Assembly (NCBI GenBank): GCA_951812305.1
Contig: CATOSB010000002.1
Coordinates: forward strand, 124,001-188,000
DNA from: an uncultured Paracoccaceae bacterium
GTDB taxonomy: Bacteria > Pseudomonadota > Alphaproteobacteria > Rhodobacterales > Rhodobacteraceae
Length of the DNA stretch: 64,000 nucleotides
Direction of reading: 5' to 3'
Part shown: positions 38,077 through 47,295 of the stretch, piece by piece
Position numbering within the stretch: position 1 is the stretch's first letter
Layout: every line of letters starts with the position of its first letter
Notes under the pieces: generated by a model
Told to the model about the DNA's origin: nothing
Databases searched by the model: none
What the model saw: only the letters and a program-made list of their open reading frames with translations
Program-made: the position numbers and the translations under genes

Positions 38077-38820
38077 GTGAAAAACAGCGGCACCAACGTT
38101 TCTGTAAGCCCGAAGTTCAAATCGGTCAGCCGTGAAACGCTAAGCGACGCGATTGCCCAGCAGATTGTCGGGCTGATCGCACGAAACGCCCTTAAACCCG
38201 GAGACCGGCTACCTGCGGAGCGTGCGCTTTGCACTGAATTGGGTGTTGGCCGGACATCTGTGCGCGAAGCTATAAAATCGCTTGTTGCGACCGGTGTTCT
38301 GATACGGGAAGGGACAGCAGGAACCTTCGTGGCCGATGAAAGCAGGGTTCTTGAGAACAAGCTCAATTGGGGCGTGAAACTCACCGGGCAGGAAATCGAG
38401 CACATTATCGAAACACGCGCCATGCTTGAAATGAATTCGGCACGTTGGGCCGCGCTGCGGGCGGGTGAGGACGATCTTAAGGCATTGACAGAATTGCACG
38501 AACAAATGCAGCTATCACTTGATGATGCCGAACGATTTCACGACCTTGATGTCGAATTCCACCTTGTGATCGCGCGCGCCACACAAAATGACATCCTGAT
38601 TGGCATGGTGCAGGCGATGCGGTCACATTTGTCTGCCTGGATTGCGCAACGTCTGAGCGTTCGAAAAGGCGAACAGATCCGCCGCGCCAGAATATCGAAC
38701 GACGGGCATATGAAGATTCTTGACCGGCTGACAGACCGGGACGACGACGCTGCAGCACGCGAAATGGAGCGGCATCTTGGAATTGCCAGCAACGACCTGC
38801 GTGAGCGTCTTCGGCTGTAG
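38077..38820 (+). CDS. FadR-subfamily GntR transcriptional regulator
   Basis: A 247-aa protein. The N-terminal winged helix (IARNALKPGDRLPAERALCTELGVG, then RTSVREAIKSLVATGVL) is classic GntR; the C-terminal FCD domain has DVEFHLVIARATQND and HMKILDRL with the expected metal His residues. I chose GTG at 38077 because AAAGGA ends six bases upstream; a TTG at 38047 is less likely. Before IS982 insertion it would have been about 260 bp from, and divergent to, the corrinoid operon, so it probably controls that operon. Confidence 0.85.
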   Translation: MKNSGTNVSVSPKFKSVSRETLSDAIAQQIVGLIARNALKPGDRLPAERALCTELGVGRTSVREAIKSLVATGVLIREGTAGTFVADESRVLENKLNWGVKLTGQEIEHIIETRAMLEMNSARWAALRAGEDDLKALTELHEQMQLSLDDAERFHDLDVEFHLVIARATQNDILIGMVQAMRSHLSAWIAQRLSVRKGEQIRRARISNDGHMKILDRLTDRDDDAAAREMERHLGIASNDLRERLRL

Positions 38821-39045
38821 CACGTGATCGGCAAGCAGTTCTTATGACCAGGCGCAATTGCGTCGTCATGATCTATGCGCCGTCGGATTGGCTGGCCAAC
38901 ATGCTTTGAAACCTGATCACGGCAGACTAGTACGGTTGGATATCTCGATTGATCAATTGGTCAGTTGGCGGAGGAGGTCCGCAATTTTTTTATACATATC
39001 TGTGAAATAGTTAGGTAAATTTGCTTATAAATTCCAACTATACTC
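38821..39045. other. Gap between FadR-like regulator and IS4 element
   Basis: No gene is seen. It contains GATTGATCAATTGGTCAG (about 38951-38968), which holds half of the TTGGTCAG operator word found at 33224. The IS4 element begins directly afterwards. Confidence 0.4.
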
Positions 39046-40254
39046 CTGCGCCTGCTTACCACCCTTCAATTTAGCCAGACATCCCAGAGCTTGGGGATTT
39101 TGGCATAACCTGCGAGGCATCGTCGGATAGCACGAAGGCCTGTCTTGAAGAGAGAGCATAAGGACCTTCGGGCTTTTCGAATCCCCTTTTTTCGCCGCGT
39201 ATTGCGACGTGGTGCTCTTCGTTTGCTCCGGTTGAAACAGCCCAGTACATGGCGATTGCCAGCACCAAAATGAGGCGGGCCAATCGATCCGGCTTTTTGA
39301 TCTGGCTTTGAGTAATTTCAAAGCCCCGGGTTTTGAAGTCGGAGAACATGGCTTCAATTCCCCAACGCATTCCATAATCGAGCACCTTGTACTCGGACGG
39401 TGCTGCATTCATGGCAATAATCCAAGGCTCTTTGTGCCCCTCTTCGTGAAGCACTCCAATGTTGCTAAAGACGCCCGTTCCGTAAAGCTCAGCGTTTACA
39501 AGCCCTTCGGGCATCAGTTGGGCAATTTCGCGCGTCATCATCTCGCCACCCTGATGTTGCAGTGTGATATTTCCCTTCATGCGCAGCCGGTAGTCCCATC
39601 CAGCCTCCTGGCACCATGCGACCAATCGGGCGGTTCCATAAAACCGATCTCCCGCCAGCAACACACGCGCATCCGCCGGGAGCCATGGGCGGACTGCTTC
39701 CAAAAGCTCATGTTGCACGCGCCATCCAATCGGCCCTTTGGTCTGGCGTACACGCCAGGCGACCGGGAGGGCCCGATCCCGCATCCGCACCGATAACATC
39801 AAAACCTCATGCCCTTCGTTGAGCTTGCTTTGATCAAGGGCCACCACAATCGTTTCTCCGGCCTCACACTGGCGGCGGAAAATTTCACCAACATAGGCCT
39901 GCATGATCTCATCAGTATCGATGTGAGGATTGCCCAGAACCCGCGAAATGTATTGATAGCGGTGGTCCACAGAGCCGATATCGCGGGGCAGAGCAGCCGC
40001 ATTTTCCATCAGATTGACGCTGCGCGTGTTCAAAATCACGCTTGCTATGATGCACAATCCCTCCCGGCGCGACTTGTGATACCCGAGCAAGCGGTCCTGA
40101 AAATCCGCCTCAACCTTCGAATAAAGCTCTGAAAAACAAACATTTCCCAACAAACCAGCCTCCAATATCAGCAGTGGAGACTCCTTGAATCACACAGATC
40201 AGACAAACGTCAAATCAGATCCGGAAATTTTGAAGGGTGGTAAGCCTGCGCCTG
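39046..40254 (-). mobile_element. IS4-family insertion sequence
   Basis: Imperfect inverted ends about 24 bp long share GCTTACCACCCTTCAA. The left outer end begins CTGCGCCT at 39046; the right outer end, read inward, begins CAGGCGCAG at 40254. I could not see a target duplication. It contains a single transposase gene and abuts the next element within about 30 bases. Confidence 0.75.
39071..40165 (-). CDS. IS4-family transposase
   Basis: A 364-aa transposase with the IS4 signature Y-x2-R-x3-E-x6-K visible as YGMRWGIEAMFSDFK near residue 265. The first catalytic Asp is in VVALDQSKLN and the second in LLAGDRFYGT. The frame appears intact. A C-terminal extension (GFEKPEGPYALSS onward) is longer than in most members. 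Function is limited to transposition. Confidence 0.9.
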   Translation of the reverse strand: MEAGLLGNVCFSELYSKVEADFQDRLLGYHKSRREGLCIIASVILNTRSVNLMENAAALPRDIGSVDHRYQYISRVLGNPHIDTDEIMQAYVGEIFRRQCEAGETIVVALDQSKLNEGHEVLMLSVRMRDRALPVAWRVRQTKGPIGWRVQHELLEAVRPWLPADARVLLAGDRFYGTARLVAWCQEAGWDYRLRMKGNITLQHQGGEMMTREIAQLMPEGLVNAELYGTGVFSNIGVLHEEGHKEPWIIAMNAAPSEYKVLDYGMRWGIEAMFSDFKTRGFEITQSQIKKPDRLARLILVLAIAMYWAVSTGANEEHHVAIRGEKRGFEKPEGPYALSSRQAFVLSDDASQVMPKSPSSGMSG

Positions 40255-40280
40255 AATTGGCCTGATGATTTTGATGCCTG

Positions 40281-41397
40281 TGAATCACTTTGCCGCATGG
40301 TCACAGGCACGGAGGTTTCTATTTTGAGGGTATGAGCAAGCGAGACAAAACAGTCACCTTATCCGACGAGCAGCGCATAGCGCTTGAAGCGCTTTGCCGC
40401 CGCCGCAAAGTTGAGGCCCTTGTTTGGAAACGTGCGCGTGCGTTTCTTCTTCTGGACACAGGAGAAGACGCCGGAACGGTTTGCCGGATTTTGGATATCG
40501 GTCCAACGGTTCTGACGGAATGGCAGTTCGCGTTTGCCGGAGCGGGGTTGTCATTTTTTGGCTTGAAGGGCTACAGCCAGCGACAGGGGCATCTATCGGT
40601 GGAGCAGGAACGGGCTTTGAAAGCGCATTTCACCGAACATCCGGCACAGAACGTAGATGAGGTCTGTGCCTATGTTCTGGCCGAGTGCGACCAGAGCTAC
40701 AGCCCCTCGGGAGCCGCCAGGCTGATGCGCCGCCTGGGGTTTGTGTATAGGAAACCACAATTGCTGCCTGCACAGGCCGATGAAGCCAAACAGGCTGCGT
40801 TTATTGCCCAATATGAGGCCATGATGAACGGGTTGGCCGCAGATGAGATGGTTGTCTTTTCGGACGCTGTTCACCCCGAGCATCAGAGCCGCCCCGCCCA
40901 TGGCTGGTTCCCAAAGGGACAAAAGACGGCCCTGAAGGCGACATCCGGGCGCAAACGGCTCAATATTCAGGGAGCGCTTGACCTTGAGACCTTCCAGTTC
41001 ACCTTTGTAGAAGGCGAAAAGATCAATGCCCGGACAACCCAACAAATGCTGGAAAAGTTGGAGCGCAACAACCCAACCATGACGACCATCCATGTCTTTG
41101 TCGACAATGCCCGCTATCATCATGCCAGGATACTTCAGCCATGGCTCAACAGCCCGGAACGCCGGGTGAAGTTGCATTTCCTGCCAGCATATGCCCCGCA
41201 TCTCAACCCAATCGAGCGCCTTTGGGGCGTCATGCACGATTGGGTCACACACAATCGCCACTATGCAACGTTCAACCAGTTCACAGAGGCTATTTTCAAC
41301 TTCTTCCGTACGACACTGCCAGAAAAATGGCCTGAGTTCCGCGACACCGTCACCGACAACTTCCGCGTTGTATCGCTCAAGGAATACAAAGTGATAT
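40281..41397 (+). mobile_element. Second IS630-family element (ends approximate)
   Basis: The shared inverted word ATCACTTTG lies near 40284 at the left and, inverted (CAAAGTGAT), at 41387-41395 at the right. Beyond that the end similarity is weak, so the borders are uncertain by about 10 bases. It contains one full-length transposase. Confidence 0.55.
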
Positions 41398-41399
41398 AG
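40332..41399 (+). CDS. IS630-family transposase, single-frame
   Basis: A 355-aa protein with HTH domain (LLDTGEDAGTVCRILDIGPTVL), Winged-helix-like MRRLGFVYRKPQ, and DDE motifs FSDAVHPEHQ, VFVDNARYHH and LPAYAPHLNPIERLW. Unlike the IS630 element at 8269-9433 it needs no frameshift. The ATG at 40332 gives the usual MSKRDKTV-type start; a GTG/ATG region further upstream is less likely. Apparently intact. Confidence 0.9.
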   Translation: MSKRDKTVTLSDEQRIALEALCRRRKVEALVWKRARAFLLLDTGEDAGTVCRILDIGPTVLTEWQFAFAGAGLSFFGLKGYSQRQGHLSVEQERALKAHFTEHPAQNVDEVCAYVLAECDQSYSPSGAARLMRRLGFVYRKPQLLPAQADEAKQAAFIAQYEAMMNGLAADEMVVFSDAVHPEHQSRPAHGWFPKGQKTALKATSGRKRLNIQGALDLETFQFTFVEGEKINARTTQQMLEKLERNNPTMTTIHVFVDNARYHHARILQPWLNSPERRVKLHFLPAYAPHLNPIERLWGVMHDWVTHNRHYATFNQFTEAIFNFFRTTLPEKWPEFRDTVTDNFRVVSLKEYKVI

Positions 41400-41403
41400 A
41401 TAC

Positions 41404-41560
41404 CCACGGGCTTACACCCGTGGTTCTTTCAAAGGTCAAGCTCCGCTTGTCCATTATCTTCTCGGCCCTGCCATCGGACGTAATTCCGTATCGTTTGCTC
41501 GTCGACCCCAACGGTGGACACAAAAAATCCTTTGTAAACGCTGTGGGACGATTTTCGCAG
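41404..41560 (-). pseudogene. Remnant 3' end of an IS200-family element (TnpA tail and hairpin)
   Basis: The hairpin CCACGGG-CTTA-...CCCGTGG at about 41404-41423 is typical of an IS200/IS605 right end. Just inside it, the minus-strand frame ending TGA at 41429 encodes GFFVSTVGVDEQTIRNYV, the usual C-terminal segment of IS200-type TnpA. The rest of that gene is missing. It is distinct from the TnpA at 41615-42058. Confidence 0.6.
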
Positions 41561-41608
41561 CCGCATTCTGCAGACGATAGCCCGAAGACAATGGAAGGGC
41601 TATCATCC

Positions 41609-42120
41609 CCGCGCTTACACGCGGGGAGTTCCCGCTGGATTAAAATCATCATCGGGCTCGGGTGGCGTCTGGTTCTTGATGTATTCCAACCACACCTCGT
41701 CTGTCACGTTGCCGCTGCTGGCAACCCGGTAACCGCGGGCCCACAGGTGTTGCCCCCAATATCTTTTGCGCAATATCCCGAACTCGCTCAGCAGCTTGTG
41801 CGAACTGCGCCCTTTCAGATATTGCTCCGCACGGCTGACCGACAGGTTCGGCGGGGTCGACACCGGCATATGCTCGTGGTCACGGTTGATTGATCCGGCA
41901 TGCACAACCATCCCATGCGCCCGCGCCGTCTCGCGCAGCAACTCACGGCAGCGGTTGCCGACATCGCCGCCCAACACCTGGTAGCGGTACTTCGTCACCC
42001 ACACCAAGTGGTATTTGCAGTCCCAAACCGTATGGCTGCCACGCTTGTACGAATCCATAATCAGGCATCTTAACGCAAATGCCGCGATCCCGTCCGGCTA
42101 AAGCCGTGGGGTTTACAGAT
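41609..42120 (-). mobile_element. IS200/IS605-type element (tnpA only)
   Basis: The tnpA gene is bounded by hairpins and not by inverted repeats. CCCCGCG-CTTA-...CGCGGGG at 41609-41628 (right end) and CCGGCTAAAGCCG at about 42093-42105 (left end). This is the layout of single-strand-transposing Y1 elements. Confidence 0.7.
41615..42058 (-). CDS. IS200/IS605-family TnpA (Y1 HUH-type), possibly inactive
   Basis: A 147-aa protein with the family start KRGSHTVWDCKYHLVWVTKYR, then NRDHEHMPVS, KGRSSHKLL and WARGYRVASSGNVTDEVWLEYIKNQ, where the Tyr is the likely nucleophile. The metal motif is normally H-hydrophobic-H (HVH). Here it reads HEH, a single-base change (GTG to GAG), and the next Leu is Pro. 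The charged residue may lower or abolish activity. Confidence 0.88.
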   Translation of the reverse strand: MDSYKRGSHTVWDCKYHLVWVTKYRYQVLGGDVGNRCRELLRETARAHGMVVHAGSINRDHEHMPVSTPPNLSVSRAEQYLKGRSSHKLLSEFGILRKRYWGQHLWARGYRVASSGNVTDEVWLEYIKNQTPPEPDDDFNPAGTPRV

Positions 42121-42459
42121 CCCCTATCGGGGACTCTAACCCGGAAAACATCAGGCCAATTCAGGCGCACGGGTATACCACATTTATTTACCACGCCAAG
42201 AAGGCAATTGCGCATTCTGTGGATTCTTGAAACCTGCGCATCAGGACAGAAAACCGCGGATGTTTCCAATGGTCGATATAGAGCAAGTCGCTCGACGAAT
42301 TTCACCGAGAATGCCAAATCGACACATTCCGTTGAGCGAGCCATTGGCCGACTGGGGCGGAAAGCGGGCTTTCGCTGCGGTTGCGATAGGAACTTGCGAG
42401 GAGCGCAACAGCGGACCTTAGGCTCGGGCATCTTCTGTGTTGCAAGGGCAGCGGTTCGA
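42121..42459. other. Gap without a supportable gene
   Basis: Open frames on both strands lack recognisable domains or ribosome-binding sites. The stretch separates the IS200 left end from the 3' end of the rloB-like gene. Confidence 0.4.
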
Positions 42460-43012
42460 CTAGATCAAGCCAACGTCGCGAAGAAGGTTCTCGAAATCGC
42501 TGTTTTGCGGGCGTTGAGCAGCTGCTCTTACTGTCCCGACGTTTAGCCGTTTCATTAGATCGCTCGCCGAGAGGCCCTTCCTATAGCCGTCCCAAACATT
42601 GCTTATTTGCTGCAGCGCGACCTGTGCGGTTGGTGGAGCAGCAGTCTGCGTCTGCTCAAAATGGCGCAGCAGGAAGGCTTCAAAACAGCAGTCTTGAAAA
42701 ACCAAGTTGAGGCCGGCCGCGGCGGCTTCTTGTCGAAGCCGAACGTTGTCCGCCTCGTTCGGGCTGAGCCAATCCGTATCCAGAATGACATACTTCGTGG
42801 CGTAGTTATTGCCACGACCCCGTTGCCGCTTCTGCGCGATCGCGGAGGCCCTTTTTACGAGAACATGCGGGTTTCCGGATTTTCCTGGTACATGTACGTC
42901 GAGATGAACATGGAGCCCGGCATCATTTGCAAAGGCGAAGCATTGCAGCGTATCCTTGCTCGCTTTCCCCTTCGCAAGCCAAAAACAGAGATCTGCGCCG
43001 TTGCCTGATCAG
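42460..43012 (-). pseudogene. RloB-like protein, frameshifted
   Basis: Reading downstream of the ATPase, one frame gives RSLFLACEGESEQGYAAMLRLC and stops at TGA (42923-42925). The next frame continues NDAGLHVHLDVHVPGKSG, YVILDTDWLSPNEADN, FQDCCFEAFLLRHF and ends at 42460. Together these form an RloB-type protein of about 180 aa: the ACEG-[ED]-S-E start, the D-x-D segment (LDTDW), and C-[FE]-x-[FW]-LLxHF. GAAGGAG precedes a CTG (43012), the only plausible start. One base lost or gained near 42925-42940 breaks the gene. No single frame contains it, so it is easy to miss. Confidence 0.7.
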
Positions 43013-43022
43013 ACCTGCTCCT

Positions 43023-44264
43023 TCACCCGACCTGGGGTACAGCGCCGTATTCGCCGCTCAGGTATTTGCCGTAGAAGTTTTCTGATCGGCGGACACCTTC
43101 GATCTCAGCGAGCTTAAAAACAGAGGTCTGCCCTATCCGGTCCTTTTTACAGAACAAAACCTCCTCCTTGGTCAGCTCCGACAGCAAGCTGGCTGAATGA
43201 CAGGTCATCCAAAGCTGCGCTCCATAAGGATTCCGAACCTCATCGCCAAACCAGCGTACAATCTCTGGGAGAAGCATAGGGTGTATTGTCGTATCCAACT
43301 CATCAATGATGGCAATCCCACCTGTTGAGAGCGCCTGCACGAGATAGGGAAAAACGGACACCAAGTTACGCGTCCCATCACTCTCACGCCGGAGCGGAAT
43401 GATCTGGTCAAGCCCAGCGTGTTGAAAATGCAAGGTAATGTCATCCGCATAGCGATGGATTTGAACGTCCTCAATTCCCAAGTCGATCCGCCTCGCGAGA
43501 TCCTTGAGCGCGTCAAAGAACGACGGGTGATCACGATAGAAATTGGACAGGTCGCGCTCGCCGATGATCTTCCGATCAATGAAAATGTCGGAAAAAACCA
43601 ATGCTGTTGACTGCAAGAAGTGACCTGCAACCGGATTGTTCAATTGACCGAGTGTGGCGATGATACTGGCGCGCTCGCGGAGAACCGAATTCAAGGCGAG
43701 CCGGGTGCCTTTGTCGATCAGACCCGGGGCGGCCTTTACAATCTCCAAGCCACGTCGCTCCAAAATGGTGATTGGTTTCCCGCGTCTTTTGGGCTGATAA
43801 GTGATCTTCTCTGACAGCACGATATCCGGCAGCCCATCTCCTTGGGGTGCTCTTCGAGGTCCCAATATCAGTTCATAAGAATAGGGGCATTGTTCGCCTT
43901 CGATGCTGGGGTTCAGGAAATCCACAAACCCAGCAAAGCTGAACGCGAGTCGTGTTCTTTGCTCCAGTTTTTCCATAGAGCCGAATTTTTCGTAGGGCAG
44001 AGGTGACTCTGGGCTCCAATCAAAGCTTCGACTGACGAACCAGGTTGCGAAGGTGATCGCGCGCAAGACGTTCGTCTTGCCGGCCGCATTCGGACCGAAC
44101 AAGGCAACGACGTTCGGTGATCGGTCGTCCGCATCTTTATAAATGGGCGACAATCGACCAAGCACATCGTCTGTGCCTTTCCGCGCGCGGAGATCGATAG
44201 TGATCGGATCGCCAATGGACAGAAAGTTCTCAATCTCAACCTTGAACAGCATATGTCTCTCCAA
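43023..44264 (-). CDS. AAA15/RloA-type ATP-binding protein
   Basis: A 413-aa ABC/SMC-like ATPase of the AAA15 (RloA) group. FKVEIENFLSIGDP at the N-terminus precedes Walker A FGPNAAGKTNVLRAI; the signature-like segment is RRESDGTRNLVSVFPYL; Walker B is GGIAIIDELDTTIHP, followed by the H-switch in MTCHSASLL. RloA is normally paired with a downstream RloB, as here, and the pair is found linked to restriction-modification or other defence loci. A role in abortive-infection-like defence is inferred. The partner gene is frameshifted, so the system may be inactive. Confidence 0.85.
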   Translation of the reverse strand: MERHMLFKVEIENFLSIGDPITIDLRARKGTDDVLGRLSPIYKDADDRSPNVVALFGPNAAGKTNVLRAITFATWFVSRSFDWSPESPLPYEKFGSMEKLEQRTRLAFSFAGFVDFLNPSIEGEQCPYSYELILGPRRAPQGDGLPDIVLSEKITYQPKRRGKPITILERRGLEIVKAAPGLIDKGTRLALNSVLRERASIIATLGQLNNPVAGHFLQSTALVFSDIFIDRKIIGERDLSNFYRDHPSFFDALKDLARRIDLGIEDVQIHRYADDITLHFQHAGLDQIIPLRRESDGTRNLVSVFPYLVQALSTGGIAIIDELDTTIHPMLLPEIVRWFGDEVRNPYGAQLWMTCHSASLLSELTKEEVLFCKKDRIGQTSVFKLAEIEGVRRSENFYGKYLSGEYGAVPQVG

Positions 44265-44638
44265 ACACCACAGAGAATAATGCTTATAACGACAATTACA
44301 ACAAAAATTTGCCGTTTACTGGCTTATAGCCTTTCAATGCATGAATTTGTGGGGTAGAACGACGCTGAGACGTGGGCGTTTACTCCAGTGTGTACGCGTA
44401 AATGCCAGTATGACCCCAGCAGATCTTTGCAATAGCGCGTAAGGGGCTTTGTTGGCTGTCGGATCCACTCCCAAATCGGCCATTCAACCTTTGTTTTCAA
44501 AGGTCCGTCCTTGAGACGTTGACCACAATCCAAAAACGCGCGGGCGCGGCGAACGACGGCTATGCAGGCTGCGACCGCAGCATCGACAGAACGCGGGCAA
44601 AGGCAGCACTGGGCCGTCCGTGAAGACGGCCCAACTCG
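44265..44638. other. Gap holding an unassigned minus-strand frame and a hairpin
   Basis: On the minus strand a frame is open from about 44588 to 44324 (RARAFLDCGQRLKDGPL within it) but has no good start and no family I recognise; it may be a gene remnant. The hairpin at 44611-44632 is listed separately. Confidence 0.35.
44611..44632 (-). terminator. Hairpin after the recombinase gene
   Basis: Stem GGGCCGTC/GACGGCCC with loop CGTGAA, six bases beyond the stop of the minus-strand recombinase. No T run follows, so termination strength is uncertain. Confidence 0.5.
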
Positions 44639-45271
44639 CTAGATTTCGACGCTCTCTGAAATTGCGAGCGCGTCTTCTAATTCGACGCCGAGATATCGAA
44701 CCGTGCTGTCCATTTTTGTATGCCCAAGGAGCAATTGGACGGCCCGTAGGTTTCCCGTCTTTTGGTAGATGTGGGCAACTTTGGTTCGCCGCATTGAATG
44801 GGTTCCATAGGACGTCGGCTCAAGACCGATCGAACTGACCCAATCCCGAACCAGCCGCGCATATTGACGGGTTGAAATGTGCAAACGCTCATGGAACCGT
44901 CCCGGCCAGAGATACTCGGACCCGACCATCAATGGCTCCTCCAACCAACGCTCGATCGACTTTCTGGTTCCTTCGGTGATCTCAAACCTAACCGCGCGTT
45001 GCGTTTTGCTTTGAATGATGGAAGCCCGTTCTTTGACCTGGTTGTTGGCGTAAACGTCCGCCACCTTCAGCTTGACGAGATCGCACCCGCGAAGCTTGCT
45101 GTCGACCGCGAGGTTGAAAATTGCCAGGTCGCGATGATTTTCTGCGATCTCAAGCCGAACGCGTATCGCCCAGACGTGCTTGGGCAGGAGTGGGCGTTTC
45201 TGGCCGACAACTCGCCCCTTGTTCCACGCAGGTTGAAGCGCACGAATGGCGGGTAGGTTGATAGTTGACAT
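44639..45271 (-). CDS. Tyrosine recombinase/integrase (short form)
   Basis: A 210-aa phage-integrase-family catalytic domain without a separate N-terminal arm-binding region. Catalytic residues are seen: Arg in KLRGCDLVKL, H-x-x-R in HSMRRTK, His in LLGHTKMDSTVRY and the Tyr of VRYLGV. I chose the ATG at 45271 (MSTINLPAIRAL); a longer in-frame extension to 45493 is low-complexity and unsupported. Such short recombinases are common on alphaproteobacterial plasmids and islands. It lies between the RloAB genes and an IS66 dimer. Confidence 0.88.
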   Translation of the reverse strand: MSTINLPAIRALQPAWNKGRVVGQKRPLLPKHVWAIRVRLEIAENHRDLAIFNLAVDSKLRGCDLVKLKVADVYANNQVKERASIIQSKTQRAVRFEITEGTRKSIERWLEEPLMVGSEYLWPGRFHERLHISTRQYARLVRDWVSSIGLEPTSYGTHSMRRTKVAHIYQKTGNLRAVQLLLGHTKMDSTVRYLGVELEDALAISESVEI

Positions 45272-45640
45272 AGAAAGTCCTCCCATCCACCTCTCCCTGC
45301 CTCGGCACCAACCCAATATTGGTAGGCAATGATAACATGGAGTTGATCGCGCCCGGCGAAGGTTCGCCGAGAGCCCAAACCGTGAATTTGATTTTTTTTC
45401 GGCGCGCGCTCGCAGCATCAAATTCGGTTGCTGGCCAGATGCCCGCTCTCTCACAATTTGGTGCTCGGATTCGTGACAACGCGCCTTAACCAAAACTTAA
45501 CCCAAGCCAAACCGCACTGAAATCTTGCGAAACTATGCAGGCTGCATCCGACGTTGTCTGTAACAGGCATCAGCGGGGAGGAAACACCAGTTCCAACCAG
45601 ATAAAGGATGATTAGGATGAATAAGTTAGCAAGATTTACC
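45272..45640. other. Gap ending in a gene start cut by IS66
   Basis: AAAGGATGATTAGG followed by ATG at 45617 begins MNKLARFT and is then cut by the IS66 dimer at 45641. Eight codons are too few to name it; a Flp-type pilin is one possible origin. The remainder is not found on the other side of the dimer. Confidence 0.4.
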
Positions 45641-45778
45641 GTAACTCCCAAGCACCCCCCACGTTTGAGTGTTATTGTCAGTTTTATGGTGAGTCGAATT
45701 TGCCATTTTGCGCGTGTTTTTTTTCTTTCTTGTCTGAATTCTGTGGCGCCGGGTTGATTTCTCTGAATCAGTGGTGGG

Positions 45779-47194
45779 ATGGATCAGGTTGCCGCCCTTG
45801 AACAACTTCTCGCCACGGCTCTGCGTCGGATCGCTGAGCTTGAAGCTGCGTTGGCGAGCATGGCGGAAGAGATCACGGACCTGCGCCGACAGTTGGCCAA
45901 GAACAGCAGCAATAGCAGCAAGCCCCCTTCAAGTGATGGCCTGAAGAAGCCAGCCCCGCGCAGCCTGCGTGGCAAATCCGGAAAGAAAAGTGGCGGCCAA
46001 GTTGGCCACCGGGGCGACACCCTGCGCCAGACGTCAACACCCGACTTTGTCGAACGGCATGAGGCGACGCATTGCAGCGCCTGTCAGAGCGCCCTGACGG
46101 CGGAGATGGTGAAAGGGATCGAGAAGCGTCAGGTGTTCGACTTGCCTGCGCCACGCCTGGAGGTCACCGAGCATCAGGCGGCGGTTTATTGTTGCGACCA
46201 TTGTCGAGCCACGACGACGGCTGGCTTTCCCGATGGCGTGGCCGCGCATGTGCAATATGGCACGCGCATGCGGGCAGTGGCGGTCTATTGCAATGTTCAG
46301 CAGCTGATACCCGAGGATCGGGTCTGCCAGCTTATGCGCGACCTGTTTGGGGCCACCAGCTTGTGCGCGGCCAGCGTGACCAACTGGACGCGCGGCGCGG
46401 CAAATAAGATGGGTGTCGTGGTTGAACACATTCTCGCCCGGCTTGCCGAAGGCGGCGTTCGGCATCTGGACGAAACCGGACTTCGTGTTGCCGGCAAGCT
46501 GCACTGGCTGCACACGATCTGCGATACCGCCTTCACCCATTACCGCATCAGCGCCAAACGCGGTGCTGTTCCAACCTTCCTGACCGGCGGGACGATCATT
46601 CATGATCACTGGAAACCCTACTACGCCCATATGAGCGGAGTGGACGCCCACGCCCTCTGCGGGGCGCATCACTTGCGCGAACTCAAGGCCATCGAAGAGA
46701 TCGAAAAAGAGCCTTGGGCGACGGAGATGAGCGCAGTGCTTCATAGCGCCAATCAGCTCAGATGCGCGGCTCAGGATCAAGGCGAGACCGAACTCCCGGA
46801 ACTGGTTCGCCAGGGTATCGTCACCAGATACATGGCGATCCTCGCCAAGGGGCTCGCCTTCCACGAACGCCGGCCCCCGCTGGCCAAAAGCCCCGGCACC
46901 CGCGGCCGAAAAGCCAGGCGGCCAGGCCACAACCTGCTCCTCCGCCTGCGTGACTACCGCGATGACGTTTTGCGATTCATCGCCGACTTCGCGGTCCCAT
47001 TCACAAACAATCAGGCCGAACAGGACCTGCGCATGATGAAGCTGCGCATGAAAATCTCGGGCACCTTCCGCACCCTCGAGGGCGCGCGGGTCTTCGCCGA
47101 CATCAGGTCCGTCATCTCGACGGCCAGAAAACACCGGTTCAACATCCTGGAAATCCTGACCCTGTCACCACCTCAGATCATCGCACGGCTCTGA
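45779..47194 (+). CDS. IS66-family transposase, copy D (variant)
   Basis: A 471-aa transposase, intact. It differs from copies A, B, C, E and F by one residue (Arg for Gln in the FHERRPPLAKS segment) and a few silent bases (GAAACC for GAGACC, ATCGTC for ATAGTC). The latter change is shared with copy F, so D and F may share recent ancestry. Confidence 0.95.
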   Translation: MDQVAALEQLLATALRRIAELEAALASMAEEITDLRRQLAKNSSNSSKPPSSDGLKKPAPRSLRGKSGKKSGGQVGHRGDTLRQTSTPDFVERHEATHCSACQSALTAEMVKGIEKRQVFDLPAPRLEVTEHQAAVYCCDHCRATTTAGFPDGVAAHVQYGTRMRAVAVYCNVQQLIPEDRVCQLMRDLFGATSLCAASVTNWTRGAANKMGVVVEHILARLAEGGVRHLDETGLRVAGKLHWLHTICDTAFTHYRISAKRGAVPTFLTGGTIIHDHWKPYYAHMSGVDAHALCGAHHLRELKAIEEIEKEPWATEMSAVLHSANQLRCAAQDQGETELPELVRQGIVTRYMAILAKGLAFHERRPPLAKSPGTRGRKARRPGHNLLLRLRDYRDDVLRFIADFAVPFTNNQAEQDLRMMKLRMKISGTFRTLEGARVFADIRSVISTARKHRFNILEILTLSPPQIIARL

Positions 47195-47295
47195 CGGAAC
47201 AAAACCCCGCAACCCTATCGGACAGGGTGCTTGGGAGTTACCTTTCTTGTCTGAATTCTGTGGCGCCGGGTTGATTTCTCTGAATCAGTGGTGGG

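Noticed and set aside
42079..42546. 155-aa plus-strand frame between IS200 and rloB
   Set aside because: No ribosome-binding site or domain, and it overlaps the rloB-like 3' end on the other strand.
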